DNA from: Candidatus Melainabacteria bacterium
GTDB lineage: Bacteria; Cyanobacteriota; Vampirovibrionia; Obscuribacterales; Obscuribacteraceae
Length of the DNA: 64,000 nt
Direction: 5' to 3'
Assembly: GCA_003242885.1 (NCBI GenBank)
Contig: QKMZ01000003.1
Span: 186,001 to 250,000 of the forward strand
Under the pieces are notes generated by a model. It was not told the origin of the DNA and made no database searches. It was given only the letters and a program-made list of their open reading frames with translations. Below, piece after piece: positions 1 to 7,262 of this stretch. Both the position numbers and the translations under genes were made by a program. Each line of letters opens with the position of its first letter. The first letter of the stretch is position 1.

Positions 1-222
1 ATGGAGCTTGCGAGCGGGTATTTTGCAAAGCACAAGGAAATGAAACTAAACAACCCGCTTGCTACAGCGCACATTTGCTGCGGTAGTTTTGTCGCCTGGC
101 TGATTTGGCAAGAAATTCTCGGCGGAAAGAACTTCAAACCGTTGGAATTCGATGATGTCGTCATTGCGCTTCAAGAACTCGTTGACGCAAAACTTGCTAT
201 TGATAAAGAAAGTTCCGCCTAA
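1..222 (+). CDS. C-terminal fragment, possible TetR-type regulator
   Basis: The reading frame is open from the first base of the window, so this is probably the 3' end of a longer gene and the ATG at base 1 need not be a start. The 73 visible residues are mostly helical, with a hydrophobic stretch (FVAWLIWQEILGG) followed by an amphipathic helix ending in ALQELVDAKLA. This pattern is typical of the C-terminal ligand and dimerisation domain of TetR/AcrR regulators, but no DNA-binding domain is in view, so the assignment is weak. It ends with TAA and is followed by about 500 bases without a convincing gene. Confidence 0.4.
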   Translation: MELASGYFAKHKEMKLNNPLATAHICCGSFVAWLIWQEILGGKNFKPLEFDDVVIALQELVDAKLAIDKESSA

Positions 223-731
223 TGTGGCTTTCTTCGCGGCACAAAGTCCTGCATGGACTCCTGCTGCGGAGGCACTGAAAGCCAACTTCATTTGAGCATG
301 ACCAATTACCAAGACTTTACACACCATTACAGGCTGACGGTTTTATGTGCCATTCGGAGTGCCTTTAAAGCAGGAATTGCGATAGATTAAACCCCGCTTC
401 TTGGCAGCCAGTGGGCAGGGTGGGAATCCTCCCATCGTCGTGCCACAAAATTGCAATACCGCAAAAATAACTTAGAGGAGCGCAACAACACACGACGAGT
501 TGAACAAACGGGAAACCGGATGTTCGGCACGATGGATGTACTTGCGCCCCGTCCTCCCTCTTGCTCCATTTTTCCAGAGCACGAACCCGGCAATTCTCAC
601 GACAATCAGGACCCCCATCCTGTAACCGGGCTCTATCAAGCAATCTTCCAAATAGCACTGCCGACGCCTGGCAGAGCTGCTGCTTGAGGAGGGGAGCCCC
701 ACTCCACTCAAAGGAAGGAGATTTAAAAGTT
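223..731. other. Non-coding stretch before the Gly-rich protein gene
   Basis: I see no convincing gene here. Frames that stay open on either strand have unlikely composition and no ribosome binding site. The last 20 bases carry the SD sequence (GGAAGGAG) of the gene at 732. Any promoter or regulator site is not obvious by eye. Confidence 0.5.
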
Positions 732-2240
732 ATGAGCGATAGTATTGGATCAGTGGGTGATGGTGGTGCATCGTTTGCACCTGCCGCGTCCTTCGCCCCA
801 GCATCATTCGAACCGTGTTTTACATCATCATTCTCCAGTGGGTCCTGTTTCACGACTAGTGACTCATTCACCAGCGCAGCCTTCACTGCAGATACGAGCA
901 GTGTCAGCTTCGGACCTGTCGCAGGATACGACGCACCCGCCACGCCTGCAGTCGTAGATGCTACACCAGCTGTGGTATCACCGGAAGTGAAAGTAAACAC
1001 AGCCGATGTGCCGGCCGCATTCAAATCAAATGAAGTAGCGAAGTATCAAGTCAACGAAAGTATGCAAGCAGTTGATTCGGCACGTCCAAAGATCGCCGAC
1101 GGTGAATCGCCAGCCATTAACGTTCAACCTAAGAATGATTCACAGCCAGCGGACATCGTCATCAAGGCAGATGGCACAGTGGACATGGCTAAAGGACTCA
1201 ACGATGGGGACAAACCGCTCAGTCAATACAACGTGCAGGTAGAAGCTGGCGCGGATCCGAAACTGACAGAGAAAGTCATCGATGATTTGGGCACCATGAT
1301 CCACGACAAGTGCCCCAATTGCACACCACGCATCGACAGCGGAAAAGATTCCAACGGCGGTGACTTGCTTTCTGCAGATTACCGCGACAGATTCCGTGAG
1401 CGCTACAAACCAGCTGACCAAAAAAATCCAGAAGATGAGCAGCTCCCCGATGATCCGGAATTGCCGGACGGTGGTGGCGGCGGTGGTGGCGGCTGCGATG
1501 GCGGCGGCGGCGGTGGCAACGACCTTAATCCGGATGACGAATTGGGTCCAGAGCAAGACGACAAGGTTGATCCAGGCACAGATAACGGCGCATATAAAGA
1601 ACGCGGATTCCAAGCTCTGAAGGACATGTCTACCGCAATGGGCGACATGCACGCAAATCACTACGCCAACTGGATGATGACAGCAATGTTGCCACCCGAA
1701 CTTCTAGCAGAACTCGGCGATCCGCCGTGGTCACCAGAGAAGATGAAGAAGCTGCAAGAGTACATGAAGACTCACGGCAAGGACATCAAGAAAAACCTCG
1801 CAGATCGCGCAGCAGCCCTTGAGAAACAAGGCGACACAGAAGGCGCCAAAGCCCTTACCGACTTCAGCAACAACATGGAAAACATCTGCAACGATCCAGC
1901 AAAACTCGAACAGTTCTCTGGAGCATTCGCAAACTTCTACGACAAGGCAGCGCACGGCGAAGCCAACACCACCGATGTCCATGCAATGTTTGAAAACAAC
2001 GCGCAATTGGAAGCCGCAATCAGAAACTCTCAACTGGTTGAGACAGCCAAGAAATACGATAGCAGCCAGGGTGGCTCACCGGATCTCGAAAAGGTGAAGA
2101 AGGATAACGGCGACAAGTTGATTGCAGAATTGCAACGCAACCCTACACCGCCGAAAGAAACCGAAATCATCAAGTTCGTCGATCTGATCAACAACAATAA
2201 CAACGCCAAAGCGCAAGCTCAGGCAAAACGTAAATCGTAG
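732..2240 (+). CDS. Gly-rich, helical protein of unknown function
   Basis: Encodes 502 residues. The frame is open further upstream, but the ATG at 732 is preceded by GGAAGGAG at good spacing, and the earlier codons have a non-coding look. The N-terminal third is rich in Ala, Ser, Thr, Pro and Val and looks disordered. An acidic/Pro segment then leads into a Gly tract (eight Gly, CysAsp, six Gly). The C-terminal half is charged and helical, with Met-rich (WMMTAMLPPELLAEL) and Lys/Glu-rich segments, and the protein ends in a basic tail (AKAQAQAKRKS). There is no signal peptide or membrane segment. I do not recognise the family. It precedes the cysteine-protease-like gene at 2436 on the same strand, but palindromic repeats lie between them, so co-transcription is uncertain. 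Confidence 0.8.
   Translation: MSDSIGSVGDGGASFAPAASFAPASFEPCFTSSFSSGSCFTTSDSFTSAAFTADTSSVSFGPVAGYDAPATPAVVDATPAVVSPEVKVNTADVPAAFKSNEVAKYQVNESMQAVDSARPKIADGESPAINVQPKNDSQPADIVIKADGTVDMAKGLNDGDKPLSQYNVQVEAGADPKLTEKVIDDLGTMIHDKCPNCTPRIDSGKDSNGGDLLSADYRDRFRERYKPADQKNPEDEQLPDDPELPDGGGGGGGGCDGGGGGGNDLNPDDELGPEQDDKVDPGTDNGAYKERGFQALKDMSTAMGDMHANHYANWMMTAMLPPELLAELGDPPWSPEKMKKLQEYMKTHGKDIKKNLADRAAALEKQGDTEGAKALTDFSNNMENICNDPAKLEQFSGAFANFYDKAAHGEANTTDVHAMFENNAQLEAAIRNSQLVETAKKYDSSQGGSPDLEKVKKDNGDKLIAELQRNPTPPKETEIIKFVDLINNNNNAKAQAQAKRKS
1470..1517 (+). repeat. Gly-codon repeat tract (GGT/GGC)
   Basis: A 48-base run of GGT and GGC codons, interrupted only by TGC GAT, encodes the poly-Gly hinge of the protein at 732-2240. 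Simple GGC/GGT repeats of this kind can change length by slippage; the present length keeps the frame. Confidence 0.8.
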
Positions 2241-2274
2241 GGCGCGGGGACGGGTTACACCCTCCCAAGAAATC

Positions 2275-2332
2275 GTAGTGGCGCGTTGCACGCGCCCAGG
2301 AAACCGTAGAAGCGATGCTATGCATCGCCCGG
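2275..2332. repeat. Two adjacent GC-rich palindromic repeat units
   Basis: Two intergenic palindromes in tandem, each introduced by GTAG. The first has the core GGCGCGTTGCACGCGCC and the second GCGATGCTATGCATCGC. The same design (GTAG, a GC-rich arm, a TGCA-containing centre, a complementary arm) recurs at 31,424, 31,468, 33,471, 33,513, 38,062 and 62,744. It lies between the genes ending at 2240 and starting at 2436. Confidence 0.7.
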
Positions 2333-2435
2333 TACAAATCAAAAGTCAGCCCTTATAAAGTTCGCCAAACCAACCGAATCTGCTCCGAAGTCTATTTGGA
2401 TAAAACTAGAGAAAGCTTCGGATGCAGAGATCGGA

Positions 2436-4199
2436 ATGGCAGAGCTAACACACAATGGCATCACACCCTCCGCTAGCGGCGCACCCAATCAAGCCGCGAG
2501 AATTATGAGCAACAGAACAACAGCAGCCAAGCCGTATGAAGCCGGCGTCGGCGACCAGCAATCCGAAAAATACGTTCCACCCGAGAATCAGCGGCCAAAC
2601 TGGAATGTGGATTTGTCCAGTAAAACGGAAACACCCGTTGTAATGGACAGAACAGAAGTGCGCGGACATGGAAGCGAAATAACAGAACCGCCAGTAGAGA
2701 TGAAAAAGCGTGATGGCTCTTTCGTGAAGCTGGAAGGTGGCTTCGTGACCGAAGTGCGAAAAGGAGAAAATTCTCAGTCAATCGAATATCAAAGAGACGA
2801 AAACAACAAGGTAAAACTCGACGCAAATGGTGCGCCATTGGTCGAGAAAATCACTACAAAAATGAATGGACAAGAATCAGTCATCGACTTGAGCGGAAGC
2901 ACTCAAGATGATGACTTGAAAGCATTGGCATCACGTATCCAGATTGTGCAGAAAGGGGACAATATCGGCAACGTAATGATTGCATCCGATGATGGCAAGC
3001 ATGTTTCCACTATGCACTCCGACTTCACGAACACCACGCACGCAGTCATAGACGTCAATGGAAAAGCAGTCTCGCGCCTCGAAAGCGTCATCAAGTCGGA
3101 TGGCTCCGTCACAGAATACAAATATACGGATGAAAGCAAGCCAACAAAAGCAACACAGATTGTAGAGCGCTATCAAACCGCGATGGGCGGACAAGTGGTG
3201 CAGATTTCCGACCGTGTCGGCGACACCGAAAAATTTGTCACTCATACTCAAGGCACCGACAAAACAACCTGGCGCAAAAACGTCCAAATCCAGGACGATG
3301 GCAACCTCATCTACCAAGAGATTGTCACCAACTTCATGGTTGGTCCCAGCGAATATGGCAGCGCCGACCTTGCCACCGCGCGTCAGGACTTCCTCAAAAT
3401 TGCAGCTCGACATGGTGTTTGCAAAGGCAACGAAAGTTCGATCGAAGCTTGGATGGACAAATTCGAAGCACGCCAACAACGCTTCCGCGACAAAGGATGG
3501 AAAGCAGCTTCAGCAGACGATATCGCAGAGTGCTACAGGAATCTGTGCCGCGTTTTCACCGACGAACCTAAAGGTAATGCCAAACGCGTCACACATGGCG
3601 AACGCCGATTGGCAGTCGAGACAGAATTGATGGAATTAGCCAATCCGACCAAATACATTAACCAAGGTCCGGTCGGAACATGTGCTCTTAACTCCGTCGA
3701 AGACACTCTTGCCCAGCGCCGCCCGCAGGATCTGACGCGCTGGCTGAGAGAAGCACTAACGACGGGCTGCGTTACTTCGCGCGGCAATACAAAGAACGGT
3801 CAAAAACGCGTCGTAGAATTAGGCGCCAACCAAATCAAATATCAACCAACGTATCACCGCACATACTCAAACCAGCTCTTCCAGTTCGCAGCGATGGCAA
3901 CGCTCGGATACAAGAGCAACGGCAGCAATTTCCCCGGCACCACGAACGACCAAATGGAATACGTGCGTATGATGGCGACCGGGCAAAAAATGGCAATTCA
4001 CGATACCTGGACCGGTGGACGCTACAGAAAAGAAAGTTTGATCAAGCAACTCAAAAATGGCTCAGTCGGATATATCGTCCCCGGACACGCCATGGCAATC
4101 GACGACTACGATCCCAAGACAGACCGATTCCTCGTCAACAACTGGTGGGGCGGCTCGGGCGACGGCTGGTACAGCGCGCGCCGGTTGATGCTCGGCTAG
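2436..4199 (+). CDS. Large protein with C-terminal papain-like cysteine protease domain
   Basis: Encodes 587 residues. The first 350 or so are polar and repetitive (RDGSFVKLEGGFVTEVRKG, DDGKHVSTMHSD and similar beta-rich stretches) with no recognised domain and no signal peptide. The C-terminal 190 residues look like a papain-fold cysteine peptidase. QGPVGTCALNS gives a Gln oxyanion residue and nucleophile Cys416, GHAMAIDDY gives His551, and VNNWWGGSGDGW gives Asn569 plus the Trp-Gly motif that follows the catalytic Asn in papain-like enzymes. All three catalytic positions appear intact, so activity is plausible. The substrate is unknown. It could be a self-processing protein or an effector whose long N-terminal part directs export. 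It is unrelated in sequence to the calpain-like pair at 15.8-18.2 kb. Confidence 0.8.
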   Translation: MAELTHNGITPSASGAPNQAARIMSNRTTAAKPYEAGVGDQQSEKYVPPENQRPNWNVDLSSKTETPVVMDRTEVRGHGSEITEPPVEMKKRDGSFVKLEGGFVTEVRKGENSQSIEYQRDENNKVKLDANGAPLVEKITTKMNGQESVIDLSGSTQDDDLKALASRIQIVQKGDNIGNVMIASDDGKHVSTMHSDFTNTTHAVIDVNGKAVSRLESVIKSDGSVTEYKYTDESKPTKATQIVERYQTAMGGQVVQISDRVGDTEKFVTHTQGTDKTTWRKNVQIQDDGNLIYQEIVTNFMVGPSEYGSADLATARQDFLKIAARHGVCKGNESSIEAWMDKFEARQQRFRDKGWKAASADDIAECYRNLCRVFTDEPKGNAKRVTHGERRLAVETELMELANPTKYINQGPVGTCALNSVEDTLAQRRPQDLTRWLREALTTGCVTSRGNTKNGQKRVVELGANQIKYQPTYHRTYSNQLFQFAAMATLGYKSNGSNFPGTTNDQMEYVRMMATGQKMAIHDTWTGGRYRKESLIKQLKNGSVGYIVPGHAMAIDDYDPKTDRFLVNNWWGGSGDGWYSARRLMLG

Positions 4200-4374
4200 G
4201 CATTAATTGGTGCTGGGCTTTGGTTCAAGTTGGCGCTGAGATAGGCGCCCGTCGAGAACTTCAAGCAACCCCCTCTTGTAAACCAAGCCAGAGATTGAAC
4301 ATAAGCGCAGAATGGGCTAAATTCATGACATAGAGTCATTCCCTTTTTGTAGCGGGTTCCCGTTTTCTGGTCAG

Positions 4375-5052
4375 ATGGCAAAAATCCTCGTAGTTGATGA
4401 CGACAAACTGCTTGCTGACTTGGTTTCGGACAGCTTGTCAGGCGAATACCACACGCTCGAATGCGCCTACAACGGCGAAGACGCGCGAGAATTGCTGAAT
4501 AACTACCACTACGACGTTATCGTCCTCGACTGGGGACTTCCCGGTGTTACGGGCGTCGAGCTTTGCAAGGAATTTCGTTTCAAAGGCGGCACGACGCCAA
4601 TTTTAATGCTTACTGGCAAAGATACTATCGACGAGAAAGAGAAAGGGCTCGATAGCGGCGCCGACGACTATTTGACAAAACCCTTTCACCTGAAAGAACT
4701 TTCCGCACGCGTTCGTGCTTTATTGAGACGGTCTGGCTCTACTGCGCCCAGCAATGTTTTGGACGTGGGCGGATTGGTGCTCGACCCTTCGGCACATAAA
4801 TTGACGCGCGACGGCAAAGAAATTACTTTGCACCCGAAAGAGTTCGCTTTGCTCGAACATTTGATGCGCCACCCAAATCAAGTTTTTAGTGCGCAAAACC
4901 TTTTGGATCGCGTTTGGAAATCAGAGTCAAACGTCGGCCCAGAAACGGTTAGAACATGTGTGAAGCGTTTGCGCCAAAAGATTGATATCGATGGACAACC
5001 ATCGATGCTGGAAAACATATACGGCGTCGGCTACAAACTCGTCACAGATTAA
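4375..5052 (+). CDS. OmpR/PhoB-family response regulator
   Basis: Encodes 225 residues, a normal length for the family. Residues 1-120 form a receiver domain with the acidic cluster VVDDDK near residue 9, phospho-acceptor Asp52 (IVLDWGLPG) and the conserved Lys in YLTKPF. Residues 130-223 form a winged-helix DNA-binding domain (LTRDGKEITLHPKEFALLEH ... VRTCVKRLRQKID ... GVGYKLV). It should act as a phosphorylation-controlled transcription factor. No kinase gene adjoins it; the nearest is the PAS histidine kinase at 7263 on the same strand, separated by an opposite-strand gene, so pairing is only a guess. No clear SD precedes the ATG. Confidence 0.95.
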   Translation: MAKILVVDDDKLLADLVSDSLSGEYHTLECAYNGEDARELLNNYHYDVIVLDWGLPGVTGVELCKEFRFKGGTTPILMLTGKDTIDEKEKGLDSGADDYLTKPFHLKELSARVRALLRRSGSTAPSNVLDVGGLVLDPSAHKLTRDGKEITLHPKEFALLEHLMRHPNQVFSAQNLLDRVWKSESNVGPETVRTCVKRLRQKIDIDGQPSMLENIYGVGYKLVTD

Positions 5053-5079
5053 TAGCTTCGCTTCAACTGAACAAAAGAA

Positions 5080-5103
5080 GAGAGGACGCCGTAGCGCCCT
5101 CTC
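5080..5103 (-). terminator. Hairpin terminator for the NPLDP-repeat gene
   Basis: On the minus strand GAGAGG and CCTCTC arms, with an extra GC-rich inner stem, are followed by TTCTTTTGTT. It lies between the convergent genes ending at 5052 (+) and 5174 (-), and the T-rich side fits termination of the minus-strand gene. Confidence 0.55.
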
Positions 5104-5173
5104 CGTCTCGCAATAACCGATTCTTAGTTGTATATCCTTGGTAATAAGCTCTTTAGTATTAACCCGTAAACGA

Positions 5174-6988
5174 TTAACCGAAGAGTCCTCCAAAGATTTT
5201 CTTGGTAATTTTTACAGGGTTCAGTATGTCGAGTGGGCTGTCTTTGCCTTTATCGTTGCTCGACAGAAGTCCTGCAGGATCAAGCGGATTGAATCCACCG
5301 TCTTTACCACCCTTGTCGAACAAGCCGATGGGATCAAGCGGGTTGAAGCCACCATCTTTGCCACCAAGCAAACCGGCTGGATCGAGCGGATTGAAGCCAC
5401 CATTCTTGCCGCCTTTATCGAACAAACCAATCGGATCAAGAGGGTTGAAACCACCGTTCTTGCCGCCTTGGTCGAACAAGCCGATAGGATCGAGTGGATT
5501 GAATCCGCCGTCTTTGTTGTTAAACAAACCAGCGGGGTCAAGCGGGTTGAATCCGCCATCTTTGTTAGTAAATAGACCAGCAGGATCGAGTGGGTTAAAT
5601 CCACCATCTTTGTTGTTGAACAAACCTGCAGGATCGAGGGGATTAAAGCCTCCATCTCTATTGTTTCCAAACAGACCAGCCGGATCTAGCGGGTTGAAGT
5701 TATCACCAAAAAGTCCAGCGGGATCGAGAGGATTGAAATCCATCGGATCGCGACGATCTTGGTTGTAATTCTGCCAATTGGTACCGCGATTGTCGCTGTT
5801 TCCGTTGAGGAAGTCGGTGATACCAAATTCACCAGGGAACAGAGTAATTCTGTCACGGTCGATCGGTCTCAAACGATCCTGCCAATCACGATTATTGTTG
5901 CCGTAGTCACGTGGTAAGGAAATGTCTCGTCCAGTTTGGCTACGATCGCCGGGACGGAAGTCATAAACGTTGTCCTGCTTTTCTACACCTTGAGCGAGTT
6001 GATCAGAACTCTTCTCTAGGCGATTCATCGCTTCTTGAATCATCTGCTTCGCTTCTCTTGCGCAACCAGCCTCCAGCAGCTGCATTGCCGCATCAATTGA
6101 TTGGTCTACGCTCTTGGACGTTTCCAGTCCTTTCCTCACACCAGATTCGTCACCAAGTTGATTTAGTCTCAAACCGTCTTTGTAGTTGTTTTGTCCTTCT
6201 CCTAAGCTGCGCTGGCTGCGCTCCAAATCGCGCATTGCACTAGCTTTGTCACCATGGTCGAGTGAATTAAGTGCATCTTCCAATGCGTCGCCGGTGCGAT
6301 CGAATTCTTTAGCACCTTCTTTGAATTCTCGGTCTGATGCAGCTTCGCGACCACGTGCGGTGTTTACCGGCTTTCTGCCAGTCAACGCATCTTCACCAGC
6401 TTGAACTTCTTCACCACCGGACTTGAGTCCGTTCAAAGCATTGCGAATCGACTCGTATGCTTCTCCAGTTTTTCCACATTTTAGTAAGTCGAGCGCATTC
6501 TTCATTTCGTCACGAGATCCGTTGATTTCACGCGATCCGTCTTTCAGACCATCTTCACCATACGCACCATTAGCGCCACCACCCTTGTGCTTCTCATTTG
6601 CGCTCTCGAATCTGTCTACAGCCTTTCCACTGCGCTTAAGTGCATCTTCAATTTGCTTCTGCGCGCCGCTGGTATCTCCGTTATCTAGCGCAGAGAGTGC
6701 TTGTTCTAGGTCGGTCGTTGCTTTGCCAAGTGACTTCTGCCCCTTGTCGATGTTCTTAAGATATTTGTTGTCGCCTTGATTGCCGCATCCACCGTCGTAA
6801 ATGTTGTGGCTCAAATTATCTGAAAGAAAACTGTTGAAGTCATCATCAGAATTGCAATTGGTTTCCGGCTTCTTCGGTCCGCAGAGTTGGTTCCTGTTCT
6901 CTGGTGTGTAAACCTCGTTACACAAGTGGTCGGTAGTTTGCGGCTGGCGTTCTGGGCACGCGTTAAAGTTTTCCACCTGACGTGTCAT
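5174..6988 (-). CDS. Helical-repeat protein with ten NPLDP(A/I)GL(F/L) repeats
   Basis: Encodes 604 residues; the ATG follows AGGAGGAA at ideal spacing. There is no signal peptide. The first 75 residues contain five or more Cys (NACPERQ, HLCNEV, QLCGPKK, NCNSDDD, GGCGNQG). Residues 80-340 hold four diverged copies of a helix-hairpin of about 65 residues, each with the pattern ALxxLxxGxxxxAxxxIxxALxRLxxG (ALSALDNGDTSGAQKQIEDA, ALDLLKCGKTGEAYESIRNA, ALNSLDHGDKASAMRDLERS, AMQLLEAGCAREAKQMIQEA). Residues 418-581 hold ten tandem units FNPLDP(A/I)GL(F/L) joined by Asn/Asp/Lys/Gly linkers. I do not recognise the family. A scaffold or surface-layer-like role is conceivable, but no export signal is visible. 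Confidence 0.85.
   Translation of the reverse strand: MTRQVENFNACPERQPQTTDHLCNEVYTPENRNQLCGPKKPETNCNSDDDFNSFLSDNLSHNIYDGGCGNQGDNKYLKNIDKGQKSLGKATTDLEQALSALDNGDTSGAQKQIEDALKRSGKAVDRFESANEKHKGGGANGAYGEDGLKDGSREINGSRDEMKNALDLLKCGKTGEAYESIRNALNGLKSGGEEVQAGEDALTGRKPVNTARGREAASDREFKEGAKEFDRTGDALEDALNSLDHGDKASAMRDLERSQRSLGEGQNNYKDGLRLNQLGDESGVRKGLETSKSVDQSIDAAMQLLEAGCAREAKQMIQEAMNRLEKSSDQLAQGVEKQDNVYDFRPGDRSQTGRDISLPRDYGNNNRDWQDRLRPIDRDRITLFPGEFGITDFLNGNSDNRGTNWQNYNQDRRDPMDFNPLDPAGLFGDNFNPLDPAGLFGNNRDGGFNPLDPAGLFNNKDGGFNPLDPAGLFTNKDGGFNPLDPAGLFNNKDGGFNPLDPIGLFDQGGKNGGFNPLDPIGLFDKGGKNGGFNPLDPAGLLGGKDGGFNPLDPIGLFDKGGKDGGFNPLDPAGLLSSNDKGKDSPLDILNPVKITKKIFGGLFG
5246..5737 (-). repeat. Tandem coding repeat, ten units of about 48-54 bp
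   Basis: This DNA encodes the ten FNPLDP(A/I)GL(F/L) units. Unit lengths in residues are 13, 17, 16, 16, 16, 18, 18, 16, 18 and about 16. Variants cluster as AGLF, IGLF and AGLL, which suggests spread by unit duplication. Because all lengths are multiples of three, gain or loss of units keeps the frame. The periodicity also keeps other frames open, producing long spurious open frames on both strands. Confidence 0.9.
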
Positions 6989-7262
6989 GGTGTTCCTCCT
7001 GGGGTAAAACGCGCTCAGCTAATGCGGGGTTAGTGCATTGGGCTAAGGGCTATGGAGATCGGTAGTAAGTGTTGAACTGTGAATGCTGGGTGCCGAAAGT
7101 GGTCCAGCTGGTTATCTGAGGGTTGCCGAGAAGATTAGGGTCCAAAAATGACACTCTTGTGACAATCCCCCCAAATCCACCTGGCAACCTTTTCGAGCCC
7201 GGACTGGCGGCGAAATTGGGTAAGCTATATATAGTAATGAGGCGTAGCTGGCGGGGCCGACC
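6989..7262. promoter_or_regulatory. Divergent intergenic region with possible promoters
   Basis: This region separates the minus-strand repeat-protein gene from the plus-strand histidine kinase gene and should contain both promoters. TATATAT at 7227-7233 is a possible -10 box for the kinase gene. No matching -35 box is clear, so only the divergent layout is firm. Confidence 0.3.

Noticed and set aside
365..1024. Minus-strand open frame of about 219 codons
   Set aside because: It lies antisense to the Gly-rich protein gene, has no SD and has an Ala/Thr/Gly composition expected from the opposite strand.
5246..5737. CRISPR-like array
   Set aside because: The repeats are in-frame coding units with conserved protein sequence and no distinct spacers.
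5202..5768. Plus-strand open frame rich in Pro, Leu and Ser
   Set aside because: It is the reverse complement of the NPLDP repeats; periodic DNA keeps several frames open. It has no ribosome binding site.
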